This document shows positions 51,372 through 59,887 of a stretch of 64,000 nt of DNA, one piece after another. The notes beneath the pieces were generated by a model, which was given only the letters and a program-made list of their open reading frames with translations, did not search any database and was not told where the DNA came from. The translations under genes and the position numbers were made by a program. Source of the DNA: Leptospirillum ferrooxidans C2-3 (GTDB lineage: Bacteria; Nitrospirota; Leptospirillia; Leptospirillales; Leptospirillaceae). Location: positions 248,001 through 312,000 of the forward strand of contig NC_017094.1 of assembly GCF_000284315.1 (NCBI RefSeq). Reading direction: 5' to 3'. The first letter of the stretch is position 1. Each line of letters opens with the position of its first letter.

Positions 51372-53918
51372 ATGGCCACAAAAAGTAAGGAAGATACTGT
51401 CAAGAAGAAGTCCACAAGGGCGGTGAAGGAGTCTTCATCTCCAGCGGCCAGGAAAACGGTCAGAAAAAAGCTGGTGGAGGGAAAGACGACTTCTTCGGGC
51501 GGAACACTCATTGTCGTCGAGTCTCCGACGAAAGCGAGAACGCTCACGAAGATCCTTGGTCCATCCTATTCCGTGAGGGCCTCCGTCGGTCATCTGAAAG
51601 ACCTTCCGCCTTCCAGGCTTGGTGTTGATCTCGACAAGGGTTTCGAGCTCGAGTTCATCGTCAACAAGGACAAGAAGGCGATCCTGTCCGATATTCTCAG
51701 TCAGGCAAAAAATGCATCGGAGATTTACCTTGCATCCGATCCTGATCGTGAAGGGGAGGCGATTGCCTACCATATTGCGTCAGAGCTGTCGGGGCTCAAT
51801 CGCCCCATCCGCAGGGTTCTGATCCATGAGCTGACCGAATCGGGAATACGTCATGCATTGTCCTTGCCAGGGGATATCGATGGGCACAAGGTGGAAGCCC
51901 AGATGGCCCGGCGTGCGCTTGACCGTATTGTGGGGTATACCCTTTCGCCCCTTCTCTGGGATCGTGTCCGTCGCGGTCTTTCGGCGGGGAGGGTTCAGTC
52001 CGTCGCGGTCAGGCTGATCTGTGACCGGGAAGAGGCGATCAGGGCATTTCGCCAGGAAGAATATTGGACAATTGAGTGTCTGTGCCAGGTCATTGATGCT
52101 TCCGCCTCTTCCAAAAGTGAGACCTTCCGTGCCCGTCTTGAGCGGGTAGCAGGGGAAAAGCCACAGCTTTCGAATGGGGAAGCGGCCCATGAAACGGTTC
52201 TTCGACTCCAGGAGGAGAGCTTCCGCATCGCTTCTGTCGAGTCGACGGAGAAAAAGCGGAATCCTTCCCCCCCGCTCACCACAAGCCGACTCCAGCAGGA
52301 AGGGGCCAACAGGTTTCGTTTTGCCGCCAGACGGACAATGATGGCTGCACAGAAGCTTTACGAGGGGATCGATCTTCCCGGAACAGGACCTGTTGGTCTG
52401 ATTACCTATATGAGGACGGATTCGATCCGGATTGCTCCCGAAGCCCAGGACGCTGCCAGAAAATGGATTTCATCCCACCATCCGGACGCCCTTCCGAAGA
52501 CGCCTAATGTGTTTAAAAATCGAAAGGGAATCCAGGATGCGCATGAAGCTATCCGCCCGAGTGATCCGTCCCGGACGCCCGAGTCCCTGAAGGGTGTTCT
52601 TGACGGGGATCTTTTCAAGGTCTACGACCTGATATGGCAGCGATTCATGGAAAGCCAGATGAGCCCTGCCCGCTATCTTCAGACTGTTGCCCTGATCGAG
52701 GGAAACAAAAAAGATGTTCTCAAGGCATCGGGAAGGGTCCTTCTTGATCCTGGTTTCCTGAGGCTTCGTGGAGAAACGGTCACCGTTGAGGGAGATCAGA
52801 CGGAATCAGCGGAAGAAGGTGTGCTTCCACCCCTTTCGGAAGGTCAGGGGATCGATCTGAAAAAAATTCTTCCTGAACAGCATTTTACCGAGCCGCCGCC
52901 CCGATATTCCGAAGGAACACTCATCAAGGAACTCGAGGAGAAGGGGATAGGACGCCCCAGTACCTTCGCGACGATCATGTCGACCATCCTTGAACGGGAA
53001 TATGTCGAAAAAAAGGAATCGCGCTTTTTTCCGACCGATCTCGGTGAGAGGGTGAACAAGCTTCTTGTGGCCTCCTTTCCGGATCTTGTGAGTCCCGGGT
53101 TTACGGCCAAAATGGAAGAGGAGCTTGATTCCGTGGAAGAGGGACGCCGGGACTATCAGACCATTGTGGGAGAGTTTTATCAGCCCTTTCATGAAAGCCT
53201 GTCAAAAGCTCGGTCCGGGGGAATGGAAAACCTCAAGCAGGCTTCTCTTCCAACCGATATCGACTGCCCGGCATGCGGCAAGAAAATGGTTCGTAAATGG
53301 GGTAAAAATGGCGGCTATCTCGCCTGTTCCGGCTATCCAGAATGCAAGACCAGCATGAATTATATCGAAGATGAGAACGGTATCCATCCGGATCTTCCAA
53401 AGACACTCGTCGACGAGCTTTGCGAGGTTTGCGGAAAGCCGATGGTGATCAAAAAGGGGCGTTTCGGGACCTTCCTCGCTTGCACCGGATACCCGACCTG
53501 CAAGACAACCCGGCCATGGCCTCCCAAGGACGAGCATAAAGTTCCACTTCCCCCTGTTCCCGAAAACACGCTTCCATGTGAGGTTTGCGGGAAACCCATG
53601 GTGGTCAGGAAAGGACGTTTCGGCCCCTTTTTGGCGTGCACCGGGTATCCAAAGTGCAAGACGGCGCGACCCATGCCAACGGGGATTCCCTGCGCCGAGC
53701 CGGGATGCAAGGGAGAAATCGTACCCAGACGGGGTAAGAGGGGCATCTTTTACGGATGTAGCGAGTACCCGACGTGTACAGCCACATTTGCTGGACGACC
53801 GGTTCTGAAGCCCTGTCCGGTTTGCGACCATCCATTTCTTGTCGAGTCGGGAAAGTCTTCGAATGGGGTCTTGGTCTGTCCCAGGGAAGGTTGTGGTTAT
53901 GAGTCGACTCCGGACTGA
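51372..53918 (+). CDS. topA: DNA topoisomerase I
   Basis: 848 residues preceded by AAGGGG. After a lysine-rich N-terminal tail of about 40 residues, the TOPRIM domain begins (TLIVVESPTKARTLTKILG, ASDPDREGEAIAYHIA); the active-site tyrosine lies in VGLITYMRTDSIRI; the IGRPSTFATIMSTILEREYV segment follows. Five C-terminal zinc ribbons follow (CPACGKKM, CEVCGKPM twice, CAEPGCKGEI, CPVCDHPF). It relaxes negative supercoils. The extra ribbons are more than the three or four of most type IA enzymes. Confidence 0.96.
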   Translation: MATKSKEDTVKKKSTRAVKESSSPAARKTVRKKLVEGKTTSSGGTLIVVESPTKARTLTKILGPSYSVRASVGHLKDLPPSRLGVDLDKGFELEFIVNKDKKAILSDILSQAKNASEIYLASDPDREGEAIAYHIASELSGLNRPIRRVLIHELTESGIRHALSLPGDIDGHKVEAQMARRALDRIVGYTLSPLLWDRVRRGLSAGRVQSVAVRLICDREEAIRAFRQEEYWTIECLCQVIDASASSKSETFRARLERVAGEKPQLSNGEAAHETVLRLQEESFRIASVESTEKKRNPSPPLTTSRLQQEGANRFRFAARRTMMAAQKLYEGIDLPGTGPVGLITYMRTDSIRIAPEAQDAARKWISSHHPDALPKTPNVFKNRKGIQDAHEAIRPSDPSRTPESLKGVLDGDLFKVYDLIWQRFMESQMSPARYLQTVALIEGNKKDVLKASGRVLLDPGFLRLRGETVTVEGDQTESAEEGVLPPLSEGQGIDLKKILPEQHFTEPPPRYSEGTLIKELEEKGIGRPSTFATIMSTILEREYVEKKESRFFPTDLGERVNKLLVASFPDLVSPGFTAKMEEELDSVEEGRRDYQTIVGEFYQPFHESLSKARSGGMENLKQASLPTDIDCPACGKKMVRKWGKNGGYLACSGYPECKTSMNYIEDENGIHPDLPKTLVDELCEVCGKPMVIKKGRFGTFLACTGYPTCKTTRPWPPKDEHKVPLPPVPENTLPCEVCGKPMVVRKGRFGPFLACTGYPKCKTARPMPTGIPCAEPGCKGEIVPRRGKRGIFYGCSEYPTCTATFAGRPVLKPCPVCDHPFLVESGKSSNGVLVCPREGCGYESTPD

Positions 53919-55299
53919 TCTGCCTGTTGTGACGGTCATCGGTGCAGGGCTTGCTGGCACCGAGGCCGCCCTTTCCCTGTCCTCGCTTGGACACAGGGTC
54001 AGACTTTTTGAGATGAGACCTGTTTTGATGTCGGGTGCCCATAAAACGGCTCTCGCTGGTGAGCTTGTCTGTTCAAATTCCCTAAAAAGCCTTGATCCCC
54101 TTACACCACATGGACTTTTAAAAGAAGAGCTTCTGGCGCTCAACTCTCCTGTGATTGAAGCGGCTGTCTCCTCCAGAATACCGGGTGGTGGTGCCCTTGT
54201 TGTGGACAGGGATCGTTTTGCAACGCTTCTTGATGGTCGGCTTTCCTCGGATCCCGATATCCAGGTGATACGGGAGCCTGTCCTGAAACTGCCATCGGTG
54301 AGGCCGCTGGTGATTGCGACCGGTCCACTGACTCATCCTGCCCTGATGGACGATCTCGTCCGATACCTTCCGGGAATGAAGCTCTCCTTTTATGATGCGA
54401 TCGCTCCTATTGTCGATGCGGAAAGTCTTGATCTGGAATCTCTCTACCCTGGAGATCGCCACGGTGTGCCCGGTCAGGGAGACTACCTGAATGCGCCGAT
54501 GTCGCAGGAGCTCTATCATGCGTTTTGTCAGGAGATCCTGCTTGGGGAAAAAGTTCCTCCCCATGAGGGGGTCGAGGACGACCCTGCATCCTTGAGGGCG
54601 TTTTCTGCCTGTCAACCGATCGAATCCCTCGTCGAGTCCGGAATGGAAACGCTGGCTCATGGCCCCTTAAGGCCGGTGGGTCTTCCGGATCCCCGGACGG
54701 GAGAAAGACCTTATGCGGTTGTCCAGCTCAGGAGAGAGACTCTTTCCGGATCCGCCTATAACCTGGTGGGTTTTCAGACCCGACTCAAGCAGGGGGAACA
54801 GGCCCGGATCTTTCGGATGATTCCCGGGCTATCAAACGCCAGTTTTCTTCGCTTTGGATCCCTTCACCGAAATACGTTTGTCGATGCCCCCTCGCTCCTT
54901 ATGGCAGACCTTTCGATCAGGGGACTTCCCGGGGTCTATATTACCGGCCAGCTTCTTGGCGTTGAGGGATATACGGAATCTGTCGCAATGGGGCATATGA
55001 CAGCGATGGCGGTACATGCTTCCTGGGGCGGGGAGCGTCTTCCTGCTGAAACGATATTGCCTCCCGGGGAAACCGCCCTCGGATCATTGTTGACCGGTTT
55101 GTCCAACCCGTCCGGTGGGGTCTTTTGTCCGATCAATCTCCATTTTGGTCTTTTCCCTGAGCCCGGCAAGAGAGGACAAGGTAAGAACGCACAGGAATCC
55201 AGGCGTCAAACCATCGTCAGAAATGCTCAGGAGGCGTTTTCTGTCTGGAGGAAAAAAACAGCTTCCGACGCACTCCATGGAGAGGCTTGTGGGAGGTAA
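53899..55299 (+). CDS. trmFO: tRNA (uracil-5-)-methyltransferase TrmFO
   Basis: 466 residues from ATG 53899 with AGGGAAGG upstream. FAD-binding VIGAGLAGTEAALSLSSLGHRVRLFEMRP and the TrmFO segment GAHKTALAGELVCSNSLKSLD are decisive; LTHPALMDDLVRYLPGMKLSFYDAIAPIVDAESLD and VQLRRETLSGSAYNLVGFQT follow. It forms m5U54 in tRNA with methylenetetrahydrofolate. The start lies inside the topA 3' end and the stop lies inside the Xer gene, a tight operon. Confidence 0.94.
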   Translation: MSRLRTDLPVVTVIGAGLAGTEAALSLSSLGHRVRLFEMRPVLMSGAHKTALAGELVCSNSLKSLDPLTPHGLLKEELLALNSPVIEAAVSSRIPGGGALVVDRDRFATLLDGRLSSDPDIQVIREPVLKLPSVRPLVIATGPLTHPALMDDLVRYLPGMKLSFYDAIAPIVDAESLDLESLYPGDRHGVPGQGDYLNAPMSQELYHAFCQEILLGEKVPPHEGVEDDPASLRAFSACQPIESLVESGMETLAHGPLRPVGLPDPRTGERPYAVVQLRRETLSGSAYNLVGFQTRLKQGEQARIFRMIPGLSNASFLRFGSLHRNTFVDAPSLLMADLSIRGLPGVYITGQLLGVEGYTESVAMGHMTAMAVHASWGGERLPAETILPPGETALGSLLTGLSNPSGGVFCPINLHFGLFPEPGKRGQGKNAQESRRQTIVRNAQEAFSVWRKKTASDALHGEACGR

Positions 55300-56290
55300 G
55301 GGGTCAGGAACTCGCAAATCCGAACATTTGATTCACGGAGCCATCCTTTCGGGAAGTCATCCGCCGGATCATCCAGTCTATCTGCATATGGACCATTTCT
55401 TGCGGATGCTGGCAATGAAGGGGCGCTCATCCAAAACCATCGCATCCTGCCGGAATGATTTACTCCTTTTTGCGGAAGCTTCCGGAAGTGGCGGGAAAAA
55501 AACAGCAGGTCCCGTTCTTTCCGAAAGTGATGCCCAGGCTTTTTTGATGCATCTGGTTCTCGGTGGTTATCACCCCCGGTCGATTTCTCGTATCCTGTCC
55601 TCTTTAAGGGGATTTTATGAATACCTTTCAGAGAATGGAGTTGTTGCAAAAAATCCGTTCAGGGGACTGAAGGGCCCCAAAATTCCCCGAAGCCAGCCAA
55701 AGTTTCTCACGATTGATGAGATCAATGAACTTCTGGATGCTCCGGATCCCTCGACATGGGAGGGGAGAAGAAATCGGGCAATCCTTGAGATTTTTTATCT
55801 TGACGGACTTCGTCTGTCAGAGTTGTGCGGTTTGAATCTCGGCGATCTTCAGGGGGATGTCCTTCTGGTCAGGGGGAAGGGAAACAAGGAGCGACGTGTG
55901 CCTCTTGTCGGTGTGGCGAGAGTCCGTTTGCTCACGTTCCTGCCGGAATCCGGAGCTGTGGCTCCGTTGGACTGCCTGTTCCCGGAATGCTTCGGAGGAA
56001 AAAGGCTGTCTGTTTATCAAATCAGCAGAATCGTCCGTGCTTCAGCCAGGAAAGCGGGAATTGCGGCCAACGTGACCCCTCATGGGATCAGGCATACCTG
56101 TGCGACACACCTGTTGAACAACAGCATGGATCTTCGCCATATACAGAGTCTTCTGGGCCACTCATCCCTTTCATCGACACAGAAATATACCCATGTGGGG
56201 ATCCGGGAGCTGAAAGATCGTTATGACAGGTCCAAAAAACAGGAGAGCGTTATAGTGCCCAAAGCCCCGGATGATGATGGAGCGAGGTGA
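55277..56290 (+). CDS. xerC: Xer-type tyrosine recombinase
   Basis: 337 residues from ATG 55277, overlapping trmFO by 23 bases. N-terminal core-binding SAM-like domain (VYLHMDHFLRMLAMKGRSSKTIASCRNDLLLFA), then the catalytic domain with the full set: Arg in DGLRLSELCGL, Lys in GKGNKERRVPLVG, HGIRHTCATHLL, the His of LLGHSSLSST and Tyr in TQKYTHVGI. The position after trmFO is typical of XerC for chromosome dimer resolution at dif; xerD-type use cannot be excluded. Confidence 0.88.
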   Translation: MERLVGGKGSGTRKSEHLIHGAILSGSHPPDHPVYLHMDHFLRMLAMKGRSSKTIASCRNDLLLFAEASGSGGKKTAGPVLSESDAQAFLMHLVLGGYHPRSISRILSSLRGFYEYLSENGVVAKNPFRGLKGPKIPRSQPKFLTIDEINELLDAPDPSTWEGRRNRAILEIFYLDGLRLSELCGLNLGDLQGDVLLVRGKGNKERRVPLVGVARVRLLTFLPESGAVAPLDCLFPECFGGKRLSVYQISRIVRASARKAGIAANVTPHGIRHTCATHLLNNSMDLRHIQSLLGHSSLSSTQKYTHVGIRELKDRYDRSKKQESVIVPKAPDDDGAR

Positions 56291-56339
56291 GTGCCGGGAT
56301 GGCTCCGAACAAGAAATGATTTCAGCCCGAGGAGGTTCT

Positions 56340-57188
56340 TTGGAGGTCAATCAGGAGAAGGCTCGTGTTCTGATAGAGGCGTTGCCCTATATCCGGACGT
56401 TTTCCGGGAAGACGTTCGTGATCAAATACGGTGGCAGCACCAGAGCCGGAGGGGTGAGTGACAGCTCATTTGCGGATGATCTTGTTCTTTTGAGCCACAT
56501 CGGCATTCGTCCTGTGGTTGTCCATGGGGGAGGTCCGGAGATTTCGGGTTGGTTGTCGAAGCTTGGCATCTCTTCGGTCTTTTCCGATGGAAGACGGATC
56601 ACCGATGACGAGACGATGGAAGTTGTGGAAATGGTTCTTTCCGGTAAAGTGAACAGGGATCTTGTCACTCTGGTGCAAAAACGGGGAGGACGGGCAGTGG
56701 GGATTGCCGGAAGGGATGCGGGGCTTTTGATCGGAGAGCGTATTTCTGAAGGGGAGCTCGGAGCGGTCGGTCGGGTGATTTCTGTGAACACCGAAATTCT
56801 GGATCTTCTGGACCGCCACCGTTATACCACCATTGTGGCCCCTGTCGGGGTCGACAGGGACGGACAACCTTTGAATATCAACGCGGATGAGGTGGCTTCA
56901 GAGCTGGCGGGAGCATTGAAGGCTGAAAAACTGATCATGATGACCGATACACCGGGGGTTCTGGATAGCGGGAAGAATCTTTTGACCTCCCTTTCCCCCG
57001 AACAGGTCAAAAAACTGATGATCGACAAGACCATTCATGGAGGAATGGTTCCGAAGATGCAGGGATGTCTCAAGGCGATTGAGGCGGGAGTCGGGAAGGT
57101 TCATGTGATTGACGGTCGTGTTCCGCATGCACTGTTGCTTGAAATTTTTACGCCGGAAGGTGTCGGCACGGAGATTACCAGAGAATGA
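56340..57188 (+). CDS. argB: Acetylglutamate kinase
   Basis: 282 residues from TTG 56340, chosen for its GAGGAGG and because ArgB proteins begin about ten residues before the VLIEALPYIRTFSGKTFVIKYGG motif. ATG 56271 or ATG 56316 would add 23 or 8 residues without ribosome sites. Further family motifs are VVVHGGGPEISGWLSKLGI, PLNINADEVASELAGAL and GGMVPKMQGCLKAIEAGVGKVHVIDGR, with the arginine-feedback region in the N-terminal helix. It phosphorylates N-acetylglutamate, the second step of arginine synthesis. Confidence 0.93.
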   Translation: MEVNQEKARVLIEALPYIRTFSGKTFVIKYGGSTRAGGVSDSSFADDLVLLSHIGIRPVVVHGGGPEISGWLSKLGISSVFSDGRRITDDETMEVVEMVLSGKVNRDLVTLVQKRGGRAVGIAGRDAGLLIGERISEGELGAVGRVISVNTEILDLLDRHRYTTIVAPVGVDRDGQPLNINADEVASELAGALKAEKLIMMTDTPGVLDSGKNLLTSLSPEQVKKLMIDKTIHGGMVPKMQGCLKAIEAGVGKVHVIDGRVPHALLLEIFTPEGVGTEITRE

Positions 57189-57667
57189 GCTGCAATCGTT
57201 TTTTACAGGTTTTATGCGGAGTTTTCATAAGTGCCTCTTTGACGGGGTTCTCCGGCTGCCATCCGGATGATCGCGAGGTGAAGGGGGTGACCGCCGTTGT
57301 CGCGGGTGTGGAGTGTCTGCCATTGTCCTCGGGCGGGAATCTTTTGGCGGTGCATCTTGACCTGAAAAGTGTAAGAAGGTCTGACGAGCAAATTCTGGGC
57401 TATCGGTTCCGGTCAGGTGGAGCCTCCTATCAGGAGGCTCTTCTTGGGACCCAGTTGAGGCAATCGTTGAGAGGCAAGGAACGGCATCTTGATCTTTCCG
57501 GCCTTCCTACCGTGATCAAGTCCAAAAGTCTTGTTGATGGTTGGGTCTTTTTTTCCAAAAATGGTCCGGGGACCATTCGTTTCCGTTTGAAGAATACCTA
57601 TGGAAAACTCGAAGTATTGTCTGTTGGCGTTCCATCAGCACCTTGTCAGGGAGGAGCTGCATCTTGA
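57185..57667 (+). CDS. Unrecognised lipoprotein
   Basis: 160 residues overlapping argB by four bases. A signal peptide ends in a lipobox (LQVLCGVFISASLTGFSGC), so it should be lipidated and exported. The mature part is beta-like with no known motif. Its stop overlaps the dUTPase TTG start. Confidence 0.65.
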   Translation: MSCNRFLQVLCGVFISASLTGFSGCHPDDREVKGVTAVVAGVECLPLSSGGNLLAVHLDLKSVRRSDEQILGYRFRSGGASYQEALLGTQLRQSLRGKERHLDLSGLPTVIKSKSLVDGWVFFSKNGPGTIRFRLKNTYGKLEVLSVGVPSAPCQGGAAS

Positions 57668-58146
57668 GTTCCTTTCATCCTTCTCCGGAAGTGGAAATCT
57701 GTATTCTCGACAAGCGGCTTCTGGAATGGGGAATTCCTCGTTACCAAAGCGAGATGGCCGCTGCCATCGATCTTTTTGCCTGTATTTCCGAACCGGTCAC
57801 ACTCGCTGCCGGGTCATCGGCGATGCTTGTTTCCGCGGGTTTTTCTCTCTTCCTGAGAAACCCCCACCTTGCTGCAATGGTTCTTCCGAGATCGGGGCTT
57901 GGACACCGGTCAGGACTTGTTCTCGGAAATCTTGTCGGCTTGATCGATGCAGATTATCAGGGGCCGGTTATGGTGAGTGTCTGGAACAGAAATGGAGAAG
58001 GGAGTGTTCCGGTCACAATCATGCCGGGTGATCGGCTGGCGCAGATGATTTTTGTGCCGGTGGTTCGGCCTGTTTTTTCCGTTGTGGAGTCTTTTTCGGA
58101 GAAGACCGAAAGGGGATCCGGTGGTTTTGGATCAACCGGGGTCTGA
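57664..58146 (+). CDS. dut: dUTP diphosphatase
   Basis: 160 residues from TTG 57664, overlapping the lipoprotein gene and preceded by AGGGAGGAG. Five trimeric dUTPase motifs are visible: AAAIDLFA, PRSGLGHRSGLVLGN, GLIDADYQGPVMVSVWN, PGDRLAQMIFVPV and a C-terminal RGSGGFGSTG. It hydrolyses dUTP to limit uracil in DNA and supplies dUMP. The 3' end overlaps the convergent HD-GYP gene by 15 bases. Confidence 0.92.
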   Translation: MSSFHPSPEVEICILDKRLLEWGIPRYQSEMAAAIDLFACISEPVTLAAGSSAMLVSAGFSLFLRNPHLAAMVLPRSGLGHRSGLVLGNLVGLIDADYQGPVMVSVWNRNGEGSVPVTIMPGDRLAQMIFVPVVRPVFSVVESFSEKTERGSGGFGSTGV

Positions 58147-59457
58147 AAGGGGATCCGGCAGTTCTCGGGCGTCTGTCCAGAGATGGAGATGTTCCCTTAG
58201 CTGAGTCCAGTCGATGCCCCATGCGGAATGATTGTGGGTTCGTGCCACAGGAGGGGGCGCTCCGGGAGACCATGTGATTTTTCTGGCGACAGGCTTCCTG
58301 AGATGCGCGCCGTTTTCGTCCTTCATCATCAGCAGGGAAAAATTCTGCTGATTTCTGTTGTCCTGGTCGATATGGTGTCTGATGACAACTCCCACCTCAC
58401 CGCTGCCCAGTTCCAGAACGGACCCAATGGGATAGATCCCCATGGCTTTGATGACCTGTGCCACAAGCTGGGTATCAAGGGAATCCTGCGCCATCTGGGC
58501 GATGAGTTTCAGTGCTTTTGGTGGCGGCATTCCTGCCCGATAGGATCGGTCGGCAGTGAGTGCGTCAAAGGTGTCCAGGATCATGACCGCCCTTGTAATG
58601 GTATCTGTGGTAATGAATAACCTCTGGTCAGGATAGCCTTTTCCGTTTTTCCGGACATGATGCTCTCCAGCCACCTTGGCAACGATGGGAGGCAATCCGT
58701 TCCACGTCTTCAGAATTTCTTCTCCCACGCTCGGATGGGATTTGATGATGTCCCATTCCCCGAGGGTCAATGGCTCCTTTTTATGAAGGATCATGGCGGG
58801 GATGGAGCATTTTCCCATGTCGTGAAAAAGCCCGCACATCCCCCAGATGCCAACCTCCTCTTGCGGAACATTTTTGGTAATGGCCATGTAAATCGCCAAA
58901 AACATGGTGTTGACCGAATGGATATAGGTTTCGTCATCGGTGGACTGGAGGTGCGCCATAAAAAGAAGCGCGTCCGGATAGGATCTTCCGAGTCGGGCGA
59001 CTTCATTCAACGCGTTTTTGTAGAAGGTGACATCGGATGCGCTGGGAGTGTCTTTTCCGTTTTTCAGGGACTGGAAGAGTTTTTTATATTGGTGAACGAG
59101 CCGGACGTGGGTGTCGGCCAAAAGGGAGGCTGCCTCAAACTCCGGGATCGTGACCTCTTCAAGCCGTTCGGAACTGTTCCAGTCGGGAGCATTGGATTCG
59201 TCTGACGATTTTTGCTGGTCGGCCTGTTCTTTCTGGGCGGGGTGCTGTTCCTTTTTTTCGGGATGCAGAAGCCTTGAGCGGGACAGGTCAACGGTCAGAA
59301 ATTTGACCCCGGATGCTCTGAGGGCGTCTATTTCATCTTTTCTGTGAATAAAAAAACGATGGGTCATGAACGGTGTCTCGAGCCAGTTTTTGTCCATGCC
59401 GACGACATAGTGTCCTATGCGCAGATTCTCAATCGGTATGGAGATTTCTTTGCTCAT
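58132..59457 (-). CDS. HD-GYP-domain phosphodiesterase
   Basis: 441 residues from ATG 59457. An N-terminal DUF3391-like domain (PIENLRIGHYVVGMDKNWLETPFMTHRFFIHRKDEIDALRASGVKFLTVDLSRSR), a low-complexity charged linker, then an HD-GYP domain with GLFHDMGKCSIP, HPSVGEEIL, GEHHVRKNGKGYPD and DTFDALTADRSYRAGMPPPKALKLI. HD-GYP enzymes hydrolyse cyclic di-GMP. Its 5' end is followed upstream by a promoter and an operator-like inverted repeat. It may control the switch between motility and attachment. Confidence 0.92.
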   Translation of the reverse strand: MSKEISIPIENLRIGHYVVGMDKNWLETPFMTHRFFIHRKDEIDALRASGVKFLTVDLSRSRLLHPEKKEQHPAQKEQADQQKSSDESNAPDWNSSERLEEVTIPEFEAASLLADTHVRLVHQYKKLFQSLKNGKDTPSASDVTFYKNALNEVARLGRSYPDALLFMAHLQSTDDETYIHSVNTMFLAIYMAITKNVPQEEVGIWGMCGLFHDMGKCSIPAMILHKKEPLTLGEWDIIKSHPSVGEEILKTWNGLPPIVAKVAGEHHVRKNGKGYPDQRLFITTDTITRAVMILDTFDALTADRSYRAGMPPPKALKLIAQMAQDSLDTQLVAQVIKAMGIYPIGSVLELGSGEVGVVIRHHIDQDNRNQQNFSLLMMKDENGAHLRKPVARKITWSPGAPPPVARTHNHSAWGIDWTQLREHLHLWTDARELPDPLSDPG

Positions 59458-59533
59458 CCGTATCAATCCTCGTTTTTTCAAGGGAAATATGACCCGAGAG
59501 AGGGAACATTTCCCACCACTACTTTCGTAGCGA

Positions 59534-59564
59534 GAGAATACACTGAATGATCCGGTATTCTCAA
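59534..59564 (-). promoter_or_regulatory. Promoter and operator-like inverted repeat for the HD-GYP gene
   Basis: GAGAATAC (59534-59541) and GTATTCTC (59555-59562) form a perfect 8-bp inverted repeat with a 13-base spacer. On the minus strand a sigma-70-like promoter overlaps it: TTGAGA (-35, from 59564) and TATTCT (-10, ending near 59535) spaced by 18 bases. Transcription would start near 59528, some 70 nt before the ATG. Confidence 0.45.
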
Positions 59565-59674
59565 TGGTTTTTTGAAAGGGTCCTTTTAGATTGGGCGTTT
59601 TTCCGGTCCCTGATCCGAAAAAACACACAACCGCCCTTTTGAAAAGAAAAAACGAAAGTCTAAAATGGCTTGAT

Positions 59675-59728
59675 ATTAAATTGATCAATGAGAATGGGAA
59701 AATTTTTATTGATCATCCTCAATTTAAT
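59675..59728. repeat. Nested AT-rich inverted repeats
   Basis: ATTAAATTGA (59675-59684) is the inverse of TCAATTTAAT (59719-59728), and inside it TGATCAAT (59682-59689) is the inverse of ATTGATCA (59708-59715). It could form a cruciform or be a binding site for a regulator. Confidence 0.5.
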
Positions 59729-59887
59729 CAATTTTCATAAATAAGATCAACCATTTTGTGAGAGTTCTGTTGAATGGAAAGCCGGATCTGTTCTGGATAT
59801 AAGTATTATCAACGGTCGAAAGGGATAAAACCCCTTTCTCATCGCCTAATATTCTTATCGGTTTCATTGATAAAAAGGCTGAGAACA

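Larger units (their letters stand above)
59458..59887. other. 430-bp AT-rich gap between the efflux operon and the HD-GYP gene
   Basis: Apart from the promoter above, the segment 59640-59800 is clearly AT-richer than the surrounding genes and contains nested inverted repeats (59675-59728). No gene could be supported. Confidence 0.5.

Noticed and set aside
53202-54143. 313-codon minus-strand frame opposite the topA end
   Set aside because: Shadow of the zinc ribbons; fliP-like situation with no protein-like composition.
59512-59521. CCCACCACTA shared with the TnpB right end (1854-1863)
   Set aside because: The flanking bases do not match, and a 10-mer repeat may be chance in 64 kb.
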